Shown here: positions 25,615-33,747 of the stretch, piece after piece | How positions within the stretch are numbered: the stretch's first letter is position 1 | Layout: every line of letters begins with the position of its first letter | DNA from: Paramesorhizobium endophyticum | GTDB taxonomy: Bacteria > Pseudomonadota > Alphaproteobacteria > Rhizobiales > Rhizobiaceae | NCBI RefSeq assembly: GCF_014640615.1 | Contig: NZ_BMHH01000002.1 | Span: 310,001 to 374,000 of the forward strand | DNA: 64,000 nt | Direction: 5' to 3' | Made by a program: the position numbers and the translations under genes | Notes under the pieces: generated by a model | The model's input: only the letters and a program-made list of their open reading frames with translations | Told to the model about the DNA's origin: nothing | Databases searched by the model: none

Positions 25615-26608
25615 GTGGCACGGGTTTTTACGCGCGAAGAATTTTACGAACTCGTCTGGTCCAAGCCGTTGACGCATTTGGCAAAGGAGTTCGCGATCTC
25701 CGATGTCGCGCTTCACCCCCGTCATTGAGCGGACGCTCGCCGCGCTCAGAAAGGCGAAGCCATCCGATATCGGTATCGTCGCTGCTGACAGGCCTGGGCT
25801 CATCAAGTGCGAGGTGGCGTCATCATCGATCGACCGTCTTGCCGTCGCCTTACCGCGGATTGTCCGGGCAGCATCACTCCAGGGCTTCGATCTCGTCGCA
25901 GGCGAGGGCTTCGCGAAATTCAAATCCGAAACTGAGACCGTCGGCTTCGCGATCACAGAATCGATCAGGCGGGAGAAGCACGTACTAACCGATGCTGAGT
26001 TGGCGAAGGAGGAGGCTTGGAAACGAAAGAGGGATCGCGCAGCGAGGCGAAACTCCTGGGACGATGTTTTCTTCGGCATGCCTCGTTTTCCGGAATGGGA
26101 CCACCATCCGACCGGCCAACTCTCCTTTGAATTCGAGCAGGTGTATGTTTTTCGGGGCTCTGCGCCGCGCCGGAGCTTCCGCGACGCCAAGGTCCAGCGA
26201 CTGGAGAATATGGCTAGTGATATCGCTGTTGGCCTTGCGGTGCTTGCTGCAGCGAAAACTGAAGATCGGCTCAGGCGAGAAGCAGAGCAGCGAAGGATCG
26301 AGGAAGAGCGTCGTCGCCGCGAATTGGCAGCGCGTATCAAACATGTTGAGGACCGCCGTACCGCCGGACTGGCGGCGGTTCTCTCCGAACTCGATGAACT
26401 GGATCGGCTTCGTCGTCTCCTCGCCATGCTCGTCAACGAGGTTCCTGCCGAGCCGAGCCCCAGATTGTCGGCCTTTCTGGCTTGGACCAGAGAGCACTTG
26501 GCGCAGCGCGAGGCTCGCCAGTCCCCACAGGCCATCGAGGATCGCTTCGAGGCGGAGCGCCTATTTGGTGACGATGACGATCACGGCTTCGCGCCCTCGC
26601 GGTGGTAG
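25615..26608 (+). pseudogene. Hypothetical protein broken by internal deletion/frameshift
   Basis: The 5' piece starts at GTG 25615 after GAAGGAAA and encodes ARVFTREEFYELVWSKPL..LAKEFAISDVAL before hitting a stop at 25728. The 3' piece, in another frame from about 25703 to 26608, encodes 300 residues with a coiled coil (ELAARIKHVEDRR) and a C-terminal domain. The N-terminal segment resembles those of longer, intact alphaproteobacterial proteins in which an HTH-like TREELYELVWSKP motif leads straight into the rest, so bases between the pieces were probably deleted. The function of the family is not known to me. Confidence 0.65.
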
Positions 26609-26816
26609 GCTGGCGAGATTGAGGAAGTCTGGATACGTTATTGAAGTGCTCTCGGCGCTTTTGCGCAAGAGGAAAGAATGAGGGCTACGCAGCCATAGCA
26701 ACAGATTTTATTGTAATCCACTGGGTTCCCTAATGGTAGGGTCTTCCCATCGATGAGGGTGCATTCAATAACCCAAATTTACAGCAGGGCTTCCGTTTAA
26801 CGTAAATGACGATTGG

Positions 26817-27439
26817 CTAATAATAACAAACTGGGTGTCTGCCGCCAGGCCTGCTATAGGCGCTCCTACCGCCGCATCGTCGGCCATTGCGAAATCGCAG
26901 GTGCCGACATAAGGCGATCTCGCCGGTTGGCCAGCGGTGCGGGCCGGGATCGCTCTTGGTCCTGTCCGTGGGGGCGGAGATTTCGGCGCTGTCTTTTGTT
27001 GGGGGGGGGGCGGAGTCTCCGACAGAAACGCCTCGAAAACCCAACCTATGCGGTTTTGATAGGATACACCGAATCAGCCTGTGCGGTGGTTTAGCACCTG
27101 AACGGTCTGGCCAGCATCGATCTTTCTAAGGATCGAAGAGGATGTTGTTGGTTCTGAGCGCATATTGACTCGTTTTGACACAAATAGGTGCTTGCCGAGG
27201 TGCGGGTGCTGATTGACCACGGGAGGTCGCGCATCGAACTGCCTTGGCGATGGGGCACGCATGAAGGTTACCGTAGCGGCTGTTGGCGACGGTTGCGGTG
27301 CGGGCGCTGATGTCGATGGCCCCGCTGCCACTTTGGCATGCTCAGGTGGAGGCAAGATGCTGGGCTCGTCGTCACCAAAGATTTCGCCAGTGAGCCCAAG
27401 CGCCAGGGCTCCGATGATTAAGTTCTTCGATTTTCCCAC
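26817..27439 (-). pseudogene. SH3b-domain exported protein, broken by TGA and a G-tract frameshift
   Basis: Starting at GTG 27439 (after GGGGGAGCAAACC), the product has a short hydrophobic N-terminus, a Pro-rich linker and an SH3b domain (KRVNMRSEPTTSSSIL...VQVLNHRTG). The TGA at 27076-27074 lies exactly where the SH3b fold needs Trp, and the next codons (FGVSYQNRIGWVFEAFLSE) complete the domain. A run of ten G (27001-27010) then shifts the frame; the +1 reading continues to a Cys/Gly-rich end GRRCGGRSAYSRPGG. One base change and one indel would restore one long gene. Confidence 0.6.
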
Positions 27440-27514
27440 GGTTTGCTCCCCCAAGCGAGTTGTAGTGAACCAAAACTGGGTTGCGGAGTCGAGGGTGTGA
27501 TAGGGGGGCTCAGG

Positions 27515-27607
27515 CTATCCATCCAACCACGTCTGCACCAACATGAGGAGCGAGATCAAAAGCAGCGCGGCGGAGATAATCGCCTCAATGTGATACCAAA
27601 TTTCCAT
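27515..27607 (-). CDS. 30-residue single-span membrane peptide, coupled to the upstream gene
   Basis: Encodes MEIWYHIEAIISAALLLISL... with a single hydrophobic helix of about 18 residues and a short WLDG tail. Its ATG directly abuts the TAA of the gene at 27608-27895, so the two are translationally coupled; GGAAG lies ten bases upstream of the ATG. It is too short for routine gene callers. Function unknown; small hydrophobic peptides include type I toxins and regulators of membrane proteins, but nothing specific supports either. Confidence 0.55.
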   Translation of the reverse strand: MEIWYHIEAIISAALLLISLLMLVQTWLDG

Positions 27608-27895
27608 TTAAGCGCTTCCGGCGGTCTCGTCATCTTCATCAAGTGTGTGGACGGGCAAATAAGCATTCCTCTCCAGCCATTCCCGTACGACCTGCTGAAT
27701 GAATTCGGAGCGTCCGAGTTTGAGTTCCCCAGTGACATGGCTGAGCATATCCTCGACCGCCGGTTCGAACACCACGCCGGACGTATTGTCTAAGCGGAGC
27801 GCCGCGCGTCGGAGGAGAGTCCGAAGTTCGACTGGAGAGGCGTCGGCGCGATCCGCTGTCTCGCGGAGTTGACTAACAAAACGGCTGTTCGACAT
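27608..27895 (-). CDS. Hypothetical protein, 95 aa (intact copy)
   Basis: A 95-residue protein beginning MSNSRFVSQLRETADRADAS, mostly helical and acidic at the C-terminus (LDEDDETAGSA), with FIQQVVREWLERN as a probable amphipathic helix. A decayed paralog is at 28899-29085 (shared N-terminus ..NARFADQLREIADR). It is followed without a gap by the 30-residue membrane peptide. No domain is recognised. Confidence 0.7.
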   Translation of the reverse strand: MSNSRFVSQLRETADRADASPVELRTLLRRAALRLDNTSGVVFEPAVEDMLSHVTGELKLGRSEFIQQVVREWLERNAYLPVHTLDEDDETAGSA

Positions 27896-28126
27896 GTGCC
27901 CGCCTCAATCTGGTAATTCGCAAACCATAATTGGATTTTGGCAGTCGGCAACCGTTTTTAACTATATAGGTTGTTACTGTTCGCTTCGCTTTTTATTTAA
28001 GACTTAATCAGTTAATATACTGAAAAATAAAGTTAATTTTATCTAAAAAAATAGAACATTGCTTAATCTGAATTCTGAAACCTTTAATGAGTTCGTCGAA
28101 AACTTTCTGTTTTTATGGGGGAAGTA
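27896..28126. other. AT-rich non-coding stretch
   Basis: These 231 bases are much richer in A+T than the surroundings (for example AATATACTGAAAAATAAAG near 28015). They probably carry the promoter of the small gene at 28127 and of the divergent gene at 27895. No further gene is seen. Confidence 0.6.
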
Positions 28127-28294
28127 ATGAGTGTGCCGAGTGTGGAAGATAAAATATTATACATCGCTGAAATGCTACGGGAATTGCATAGAATGGCGGC
28201 AGGGGAAAAGCTTGAAATGCTCTGCTATTTTATCGGAATGGTGATAATTGAGGCTGAGGAGACATATTATAAGGGTAGGATACACCAAGGATAG
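28127..28294 (+). CDS. Small acidic protein, copy 1, 55 aa
   Basis: A 55-residue protein, MSVPSVEDKILYIAEMLREL..., preceded by GGGGAAGTA. It shares a pattern with the protein at 29308-29463: (E/K)DK(I/L)..IA..LREL, E(K/N)L.ML.YFI.M, IEAE. Both are helical, acidic and AT-rich in codons. A rho-independent terminator follows. It is missed by length-limited callers. Function unknown. Confidence 0.7.
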   Translation: MSVPSVEDKILYIAEMLRELHRMAAGEKLEMLCYFIGMVIIEAEETYYKGRIHQG

Positions 28295-28310
28295 ATGCTA
28301 AGATATCCGC

Positions 28311-28338
28311 AAATGGCGCCTAAGTGGGCGCCATTTTT
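28311..28338 (+). terminator. Rho-independent terminator
   Basis: AAATGGCGCC (28311-28320) and GGCGCCATTT (28327-28336) form a perfect 10-bp stem around TAAGTG, ending in TTTTT. It terminates the small gene at 28127. Confidence 0.85.
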
Positions 28339-28439
28339 ACGCAATTTCTGCCGGACCCGATAGAGATATAGACATTCGCCATTGTTTAAGCAGGGTAGGG
28401 GATGAATAAATACGCTCCCAGTATTTATTCCGTTGATTA

Positions 28440-28655
28440 CTATATTTTGGACGAGCCAATTAACGCACGGCACTGCACTCTGTTTTTTTCGTCCCATACA
28501 TCGAGTTCGTTGATAGGATAGAGTACCGTCTTCCCAACCTTGACGAACGAAGGGCCAACGCGCATCGCCCTCCAATTCCGAAGCGTTCCCACCGAGATTC
28601 CACCACGATAACGCTCAGTCACTTCCTCTGGGGTTAGAAATTTATTTTCCGTCAT
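28440..28655 (-). CDS. Excisionase-like helix-turn-helix protein, copy 2
   Basis: A 71-residue HTH protein, MTENKFLTPEEVTERYRGGISVGTLRNWRAMR, with a following KVGKTVLYPINELDVWDEKN. This is the AlpA/excisionase-like fold with a conserved wing. It is intact, unlike the more divergent copy at 25231. ATG 28655 follows GGAGGCGAT; the extension to 28775 is unlikely. It may be the recombination directionality factor of the mobile element this region came from. Confidence 0.82.
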   Translation of the reverse strand: MTENKFLTPEEVTERYRGGISVGTLRNWRAMRVGPSFVKVGKTVLYPINELDVWDEKNRVQCRALIGSSKI

Positions 28656-28898
28656 ATCGCCTCCGATTACCATAAAAGATGAACCAAATGGGCATTCTAT
28701 TACCGTTGCTAGCGCGAGATCCGCTCCGCATGTGTAGCCGATCACTGTCGTGCCGTTACTGGTGAGATTGCTCACGCTGTTGCACGTATAATGATCAAGT
28801 GCCGCATACGACGGAAGATCTTACCAAGAAGCATCGGGTAAATGGATATTGGATGCGGCACATAGGCGGAGTAAGCGGATCGGGCTCGTATCGCTCGA
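28656..28898. other. Gene-free stretch in the decayed block
   Basis: No coding frame is supported. It includes GTGAGATTGCTCAC (a small inverted repeat at 28762-28775) and TGTTGCAC at 28778, probably part of the promoter region of the HTH gene at 28655. Confidence 0.5.
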
Positions 28899-29085
28899 TT
28901 ATTTAAATGAGAATCGACGGAGCAGATCGTCGACGCCGTGGTCGACACGCCCATTAAACCAAGAATCAGCTAAGTCACAGGCGCAGCGCCGTGCGACGTA
29001 AAAACACCTGCAAATCCGTGCGCGGCGACTCGTTGATACGATCTGCGATTTCTCGCAGTTGATCAGCAAAGCGAGCATTCGGTAT
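28899..29085 (-). pseudogene. Decayed paralog of the 95-residue protein
   Basis: Reading the minus strand from 29085 gives PNARFADQLREIADRINES...LRRTALRL, matching the intact protein at 27895 (SNSRFVSQLRETADR...LRRAALRL). The start codon is ATA, with GGAGGA properly spaced before it, so ATG has probably mutated. A stop at 28975 is followed, in another frame, by SWFNGRVDHGVDDLLRRFSF, the counterpart of the paralog's VFEPAVEDMLSH. Two lesions make it a pseudogene. Confidence 0.7.
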
Positions 29086-29307
29086 CGCGCATTCCTCCAG
29101 TTTACGTGCAGCTCATAGCTGATTTCGCTCATTCGCAGTTCGCTTACAACAGTCTTCATCTTTCTTTTTAATAAAGTTTTCATCGGTAAATGCACCCATA
29201 AGTAGCTATACTATTAAATTGAAAAGCTTTGCCTATTGCTTGTTTCATCCAATGAATCCTTAAATGCGGATGTCGTTATCTTTCGTTTATTTAACAGGGG
29301 GGCGAAA

Positions 29308-29463
29308 ATGGCTGAGGAGCCGAGCAGGAAAGATAAGTTGGTGTTCATAGCGGGCGAGCTTCGAGAGTTATTACAAATCGCGCGTAGCGAGAACCTCACA
29401 ATGCTCGTCTATTTCATAGATATGGCCCGCATTGAGGCTGAGAATAACCTCAACGATGTGTGA
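29308..29463 (+). CDS. Small acidic protein, copy 2, 51 aa
   Basis: A 51-residue protein, MAEEPSRKDKLVFIAGELREL..., paralogous to the 55-residue protein at 28127. The site AGGGGGGCGA precedes the ATG. A terminator follows at 29534, after two 18-bp direct repeats ATAAGAGTCGCATACTAC (29481 and 29500). Function unknown; the pair arrangement suggests a family typical of mobile regions. Confidence 0.7.
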   Translation: MAEEPSRKDKLVFIAGELRELLQIARSENLTMLVYFIDMARIEAENNLNDV

Positions 29464-29533
29464 CGAGTGCGCCAGGCACTCATAAGAGTCGCATACTACA
29501 TAAGAGTCGCATACTACATACATTGGATACATT

Positions 29534-29556
29534 GGCGGCCCTTCGGGTCGCCTTTT
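29534..29556 (+). terminator. Rho-independent terminator with TTCG loop
   Basis: GGCGGCCC TTCG GGTCGCC forms a stem with a stable UUCG tetraloop, followed by TTTTCTT. It ends the transcript of the 51-residue gene. Confidence 0.85.
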
Positions 29557-29678
29557 CTTATAGCTAGAAGGCCCATCTGCGCGTTAACTAATGTTACGCA
29601 TAATTTCATTTCCCATTTGACACCTATAGGTGTCCTGTGTTGAGTCCCTCGACTTTAGCGCACAATTCGGAGGGCGAA

Positions 29679-29834
29679 ATGGCAAAAGACGAGAATTTTT
29701 ATTCGTTAGAGTTGGCCAAAGAGGCCAGAGAACTGGTTAGGGCGTTTTTGCAAATAGGAGACCCCGAAAAACGCAGGAAGGCTAAGGCTTACGTAGTGGC
29801 GCTGGCTGACCCCGAGGCCTCAAAGGCCGCCTAA
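29679..29834 (+). CDS. Small hypothetical protein, 51 aa
   Basis: MAKDENFYSLELAKEARELVRAFLQIGDPEKRRKAK..., a charged helical 51-residue protein after a strong CGGAGGGCGA site. It differs from the two acidic proteins upstream but has the same size and setting. An upstream in-frame start at 29637 is less likely. Unknown function. Confidence 0.65.
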   Translation: MAKDENFYSLELAKEARELVRAFLQIGDPEKRRKAKAYVVALADPEASKAA

Positions 29835-29898
29835 CACACCGCCCCTCCCGTGCGTCGATCGTGAAAAGCGAGCGGGACGGTGCTTCACGGTTAAGTGC

Positions 29899-30187
29899 CT
29901 AGGGGCATTCGTTCGCAAAGCGTTTCACCGCGACGGGCGGAGCAACTACGTCATCGGCCATGGTCAGCATGCGCAGTTTCGGTCCATCGGCACGGAAATC
30001 CGGTTCAGGCAGGCTCACGCCGATGTGGCTTTTAAAGAAAGCCTGGCTGGTGCACTATTTGCGCCATTGCCAGTAAACGCCCGTCGGCAAGCCTTCGCCC
30101 AGGAGCAATCTTCGTCCGGGAGGATAGCCGGCGAGAGCGGTTCCGATGGGGCCGACCAGAAACCAGTACGCGAGGGCTTTCGGTCGA
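29899..30187 (-). pseudogene. Alpha/beta hydrolase C-terminal remnant with nonsense codon
   Basis: The minus strand encodes KALAYWFLVGPIGTALAGYP...TGVYWQWRK, a TAG at 30057-30055, then CTSQAFFKSHIGVSLPEPDF and MADDVVAPPVAVKRF, the C-terminal half of the YheT-like alpha/beta hydrolases in which the TAG position is Trp (WRRWC). The N-terminal half is missing. The gene was divergent from the TetR gene beginning at 30241. Confidence 0.65.
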
Positions 30188-30205
30188 TAGCTCCAAAACT
30201 ACATA

Positions 30206-30221
30206 TAGACCATTCGGTCTA
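30206..30221. promoter_or_regulatory. TetR-type operator
   Basis: TAGACCATTCGGTCTA is a perfect 6-4-6 palindrome between the divergent hydrolase and TetR remnants. It has the form of a TetR/AcrR-family operator and has stayed intact although both flanking genes are broken. Confidence 0.65.
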
Positions 30222-30240
30222 GTTGCAGTAAAGAAAGATC

Positions 30241-30748
30241 ATGACAATTCCCGCCCGTGACCGCCGAAATGCTGGCCGTCTCCGGGTTGCCGAAAGGCTC
30301 GCTCTATCATTATTTTCCCGGCGGCAAATCTGAGCTGGCCAAGGCGGCGACGCTCTGGGCAGGGGCAGCGCTGGAAGAGGTGGTAAACGACGCCTTCGCG
30401 GATGCCGCCGATTTTCGCAAGGGGGCGATCCGTACCTGCCGGGCGATCATCGGGCTGGCCGTTCAGCCAGACAGGGTGCTTGCCTGTCCAGTGATGAGCG
30501 TGCTGCAGGCAGTGTCCGATGAACCGGACTTGCGCCGGGTTGCGCAGCCCGTGATTTCCCGCCGGAGCGCCTGCCTTGCGGGCCATGCGGATCGGCTGGG
30601 TGTCAACGATCCGCACGGCGCCGGCGAGCATCTACTCATGCTGTTGCAGGGTGCCTGGATTTTGGCGCTTGCGGAACAGGACGGCTCGCCGCTTGAGCGG
30701 CTTGCGAAGCGTTTGGCGGCAGGCGAGGGGCCCTGGTTGTTTCCATAG
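30241..30748 (+). pseudogene. TetR family regulator, N-terminus damaged
   Basis: ATG 30241 starts MTIPARDR and then loses frame; from about 30257 (GTG) the correct frame encodes VTAEMLAVSGLPKGSLYHYFPGGKSELA, the second half of the TetR HTH, and the whole ligand-binding domain to 30748. About 20-30 codons of the first helices are missing, so DNA binding would be lost. The operator at 30206 is probably its former target. Confidence 0.65.
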
Positions 30749-30990
30749 AGCGGGCGCAACGCCCTTGTCATGATAATGCGCCACGCCCGTTTCCTCTGAC
30801 ATCGCGAGCGCTTCGAACCACCCCATTGAAACTTGATCCTCCAACGGTTCGCGATCTATGAAAGGACCGATGGAGCCAACGACCTTCTCCGGTTGGAGCC
30901 GAAGCGACGAGTTGGCGTTCTTGAAGGCGTTTGGAGGGATCAGTATCTCCCGGCCTCGGTTCCGTTCGCTCCTGCGGATTAAGGAGCATG
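30749..30990 (-). other. Gene-free stretch with unidentified open frame
   Basis: The minus strand has a long open frame (RNRGREILIPPNAFKNANSSL..., ending GWFEALAMSEETGVAHYHDKG) with amino-acid use like a real protein, but no start is visible and it runs into the TetR gene. It may be a fragment of a deleted gene. I cannot identify the family. Confidence 0.35.
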
Positions 30991-31416
30991 CTAGCGCACG
31001 GGCAGAAGTTTCGCAGAGGAAATATGCCATTTCTCGGCGTCAGCGGGCGCGCCGACTCCTGGCGCAATGCGATGCAGCCTGTAATAGCCCCGGAAATGCT
31101 GGCGGCGTCCGTTCGTCAGCGTGGCATGGACATCGACGGGCACGTCGATCCACTGCTGGCTCATGCCGGCATCGCCATTGGTTGGTGAACCCGTGACCAC
31201 GCGCGACCGCGCAGTGGAGAGAAAGCCGTCGCGAAAGGCGGCGAAGCTTTTGCCGCTCGCCTGGCCCTGCCGGTCCCACAGCCGATAGGCGCTTTGGTAA
31301 TCTCCCTTGTCGATGGCGGCATAGTAGGCTTCGATGACGCGTCGGGGATCGTCGTCGGCAGTAGCCGCGGAGGGCGCCAGCAGGACGAGGGCGGCGAAGA
31401 ACAGGGCACGCAGCAT
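30991..31416 (-). CDS. Exported NTF2-like (DUF4864-type) protein
   Basis: A 141-residue protein with signal peptide LRALFFAALVLLAPSAATA. The mature sequence (VIEAYYAAIDKGDYQSAYRLWDRQG..GFLSTARS) has the NTF2-like pattern, with a beta-sheet half ending FRGYYRLHRIA. It has the same layout as the protein at 16357. ATG 31416 was chosen for AAGGAGATCATA. Function unknown. Confidence 0.75.
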   Translation of the reverse strand: MLRALFFAALVLLAPSAATADDDPRRVIEAYYAAIDKGDYQSAYRLWDRQGQASGKSFAAFRDGFLSTARSRVVTGSPTNGDAGMSQQWIDVPVDVHATLTNGRRQHFRGYYRLHRIAPGVGAPADAEKWHISSAKLLPVR

Positions 31417-31625
31417 TATGATCTCCTTCAACGGGAGGCGAGGGCCAAGCTACCCTTCACGGGCGGCCTGCTTTGGACATGTCGTTATATTACGCTTTGT
31501 TTCGGAGAGAGGCGAAGGATAAGCGCCCGGCGCAATATATCTTAACAAAAGGACACGCCCCGCTGGGGGTGCAAAATCGCACGATGAGGGCTGCGGTAGA
31601 CGATTTGCAAGCAGGCGGTGCCCCA

Positions 31626-31949
31626 ATGATGGACGAATCCGAAATCAAAGCCGAGCTTTTTTCATATAGGCAATCGATCGACAATCTTGACGCGGCCCTG
31701 ACCCATATTCTGGCCGAGCGCTTCCGCTGCACCGGCGAAGTCGGCCGGTTGAAGGCTCGACACCGGCTGCCGCCAGTCGATCCGGCGCGGGAGGAGCTTC
31801 AGGTCACCCGGCTGAGGTATCTGGCCGAGCAAGCCCGGCTCGACCCGGATTTCGCGGAGAGACTGCTCAACTTCATCATCGAGGAAGTCATCCGGCATCA
31901 CGAGCAGATAGCAGCCGATGAAACAGCGGCACAACGGGTATCAAAATGA
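31626..31949 (+). CDS. Chorismate mutase
   Basis: A 107-residue AroQ-type chorismate mutase: SYRQSIDNLDAALTHILAERFRC (helix 1), VGRLKARHRLPPVDPAREE with the catalytic Arg/Lys region, and the last helix LLNFIIEEVIRHHEQI. It converts chorismate to prephenate on the Phe/Tyr path. A possible start at 31584 would add a short leader. It sits among broken genes, so whether it is the only chorismate mutase of the organism cannot be judged. The stop overlaps the next start by four bases. Confidence 0.88.
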   Translation: MMDESEIKAELFSYRQSIDNLDAALTHILAERFRCTGEVGRLKARHRLPPVDPAREELQVTRLRYLAEQARLDPDFAERLLNFIIEEVIRHHEQIAADETAAQRVSK

Positions 31950-32278
31950 AACGGAAGATGATGTTCGCAAAAGCCGCAAGGCTGCTTGCCTATTTTGGCG
32001 CGCTCGCATTGTGCGCGTCCATCCCGTCGATGGCGCAGGATAAGGCGCCGTCTGATGGCGTGCTGCCAGCGGGTCCTGTGGCGGGCGACATGGACTTGTC
32101 TCCCTTCTATCGATGGGCCATGCCTTTGCCCGGCGAGCCCGGGACGTTGCTGCGCGAGGAAACGCTGGCAAGCCAGCCGGGCATGGGCGTGGCAGGAGAA
32201 ACCTTGCGCATTCTCTATGTATCAAGTGATGCGCGCTGGCATTCCGGGAACATTCCCGTCAGCGGCATGCGCCTGTAA
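31946..32278 (+). pseudogene. Secreted alpha/beta hydrolase (lipase-like), N-terminal fragment
   Basis: Begins ATG 31946 (overlapping the chorismate mutase stop) with a signal peptide (LLAYFGALALCASIPSMAQ), then DLSPFYRWAMPLPGEPGTLLREETL and ILYVSSDARWHSGNIPVSG, the start of secretory lipase/hydrolase proteins that normally run 350-450 residues. It stops after 110 codons where the sequence becomes DctA, so the remainder is lost. Confidence 0.6.
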
Positions 32279-33444
32279 TATTCTGTACCGTTGTCCTGCG
32301 AATCGCCAAAATGGAGAGCATGAAAGAGCTCGGCCGGATTGGCGTAAAGTCTCTGATTTATTTTGAGGTGGCGTCCACAATTGCTCTGCTCGTCGGCCTG
32401 GCGGTCGTCAACATCATTCGCCCGGGCGACGGTATGAATGTCGATGTGAGCGCTTTGGATACCAATACGGTCAGCCAATACACCCAAATGGCGGAAAAGC
32501 GGGATGGACTGATAGGTTTCGTCGTTCATACTGTCCCTGAGAGCGTGGTCGATGCTTTCGCGCGAGGCGATATTCTCCAACTCCTTTTCTTCGGCGTGCT
32601 CTTCGGGATAGCGTTATCGCAGATCGGACCAAGGGCGCGACCGGCAGTCGCATTCATGGAAAGCTTCCTGACGGCGGTATTCCGGGTGGTTTCCATCATT
32701 ATGCGGGTAGCTCCCGTGGGAGCGTTCGGGGCAATGGCATTTACGGTCGGCACCTACGGAATGGAAAGCTTGGTGTCGCTCGGCAAGGTTCTTGCCTGTG
32801 TCTATATCACATGCATTTTGTTCGTGGTCCTAGTGTTCGGGCTCGCGGCGCGGCTGTCGGGGTTCGGGCTTTGGAAGTTCCTGAATTTCATCCGTGATGA
32901 GATATTCACGGTCGCCGGGACATGTTCGTCGGAATCGGTGCTGCCGCAAATGATGCGGAAACTGGAAGCGGCGGGCGTACCCAGAGCCGTTGTAGGTCTC
33001 GTGGTGCCGGGAGGCTTAAGCTTCAACGCCGATGGTAGCGCCATCTACTTTACAATAGCGGCGCTATTCATCGCTCAAGCGACCGACACGCCACTAACGT
33101 TATTGCAGCAGATGACCATTCTTGGTGTTCTGATGTTGACTTCCAAAGGCTCCGCAGGTGTGGCCGGTGCTGGCTTTGTGACATTGGCCGCCACCTTGGC
33201 AGCAATGCACAGCATTCCTGTTGGAGGGCTCGTGCTGTTGCTCGGCGTCGACCGCTTTATGGCGGAGGCGCGGTCTGTCACCAATACGATTGGCAATGCT
33301 ATCGGCGCGGTCGTGGTGGCGGCCTGGGATGGTTGTCTGGACAGGGAAAAGCTAACGCTAGCTCTCGACGGTCACGCGGTGCTAAGTGATGACCAGGAAA
33401 CGGTCGAAAATGAGCAGGGCTTGGTCGGGGCGGCGGCATTCTAG
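32269..33444 (+). pseudogene. dctA: C4-dicarboxylate transporter DctA, lacking N-terminus
   Basis: From the junction the frame encodes APVIFCTVVLRIAKMESMKELGRIG.. through the ligand-binding helices to 33444, about 390 codons. DctA is about 430-440 residues, and the first 50 or so residues, including the first membrane helix, are missing. Later hallmarks are intact: VVPGGLSFNADGSAIYF, LTSKGSAGVAGAGFV and VDRFMAEARSVTNTIGN. An ATG inside (32311) could give a truncated protein that is unlikely to work. Confidence 0.75.
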
Positions 33445-33747
33445 AAGCCTGCCGCCCGGCCAAGGCATATCTGAAGAATGCTCATCAGCGGAAGGGAGAT
33501 GGGCTTTCGTCTGGTGTCCTCGAGCAGCCGCGTGTGTAATTGCACGCCGATGGGCGCTATGAAACTGCCATGCTCGGCCTCGGTCTGTGAAGTCAGTCGA
33601 CGAGATCACCAAGGGCGCAAAATTGCCTTCTTGACAGACCCGGACCGGTTATTGGCGTAATCTACATTACTTCACGGCAGGCGCGTCTCGCGCCTGCCGC
33701 CGCAATGGTTCTGGACATCATCATGCGGCAAAAGCCGATCACTCACT
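33445..33747. other. Gene-free stretch between dctA remnant and hydrolase
   Basis: No supported gene. A minus-strand open stretch (HGSFIAPIGVQLHTRL..., ending at 33444) may be a coding remnant. CAGGCGCGTCTCGCGCCTG near 33678 is a perfect inverted repeat and could terminate transcription from either side. Confidence 0.4.

Noticed and set aside
26641-26812. Additional gene in the gap between 26609 and 26816
   Set aside because: No start with a ribosome site and no conserved residue pattern was found; treated as non-coding.
25055-33500. Intact prophage or ICE
   Set aside because: Only small HTH genes and pseudogenes are visible; no integrase, structural or conjugation genes were found in this window.
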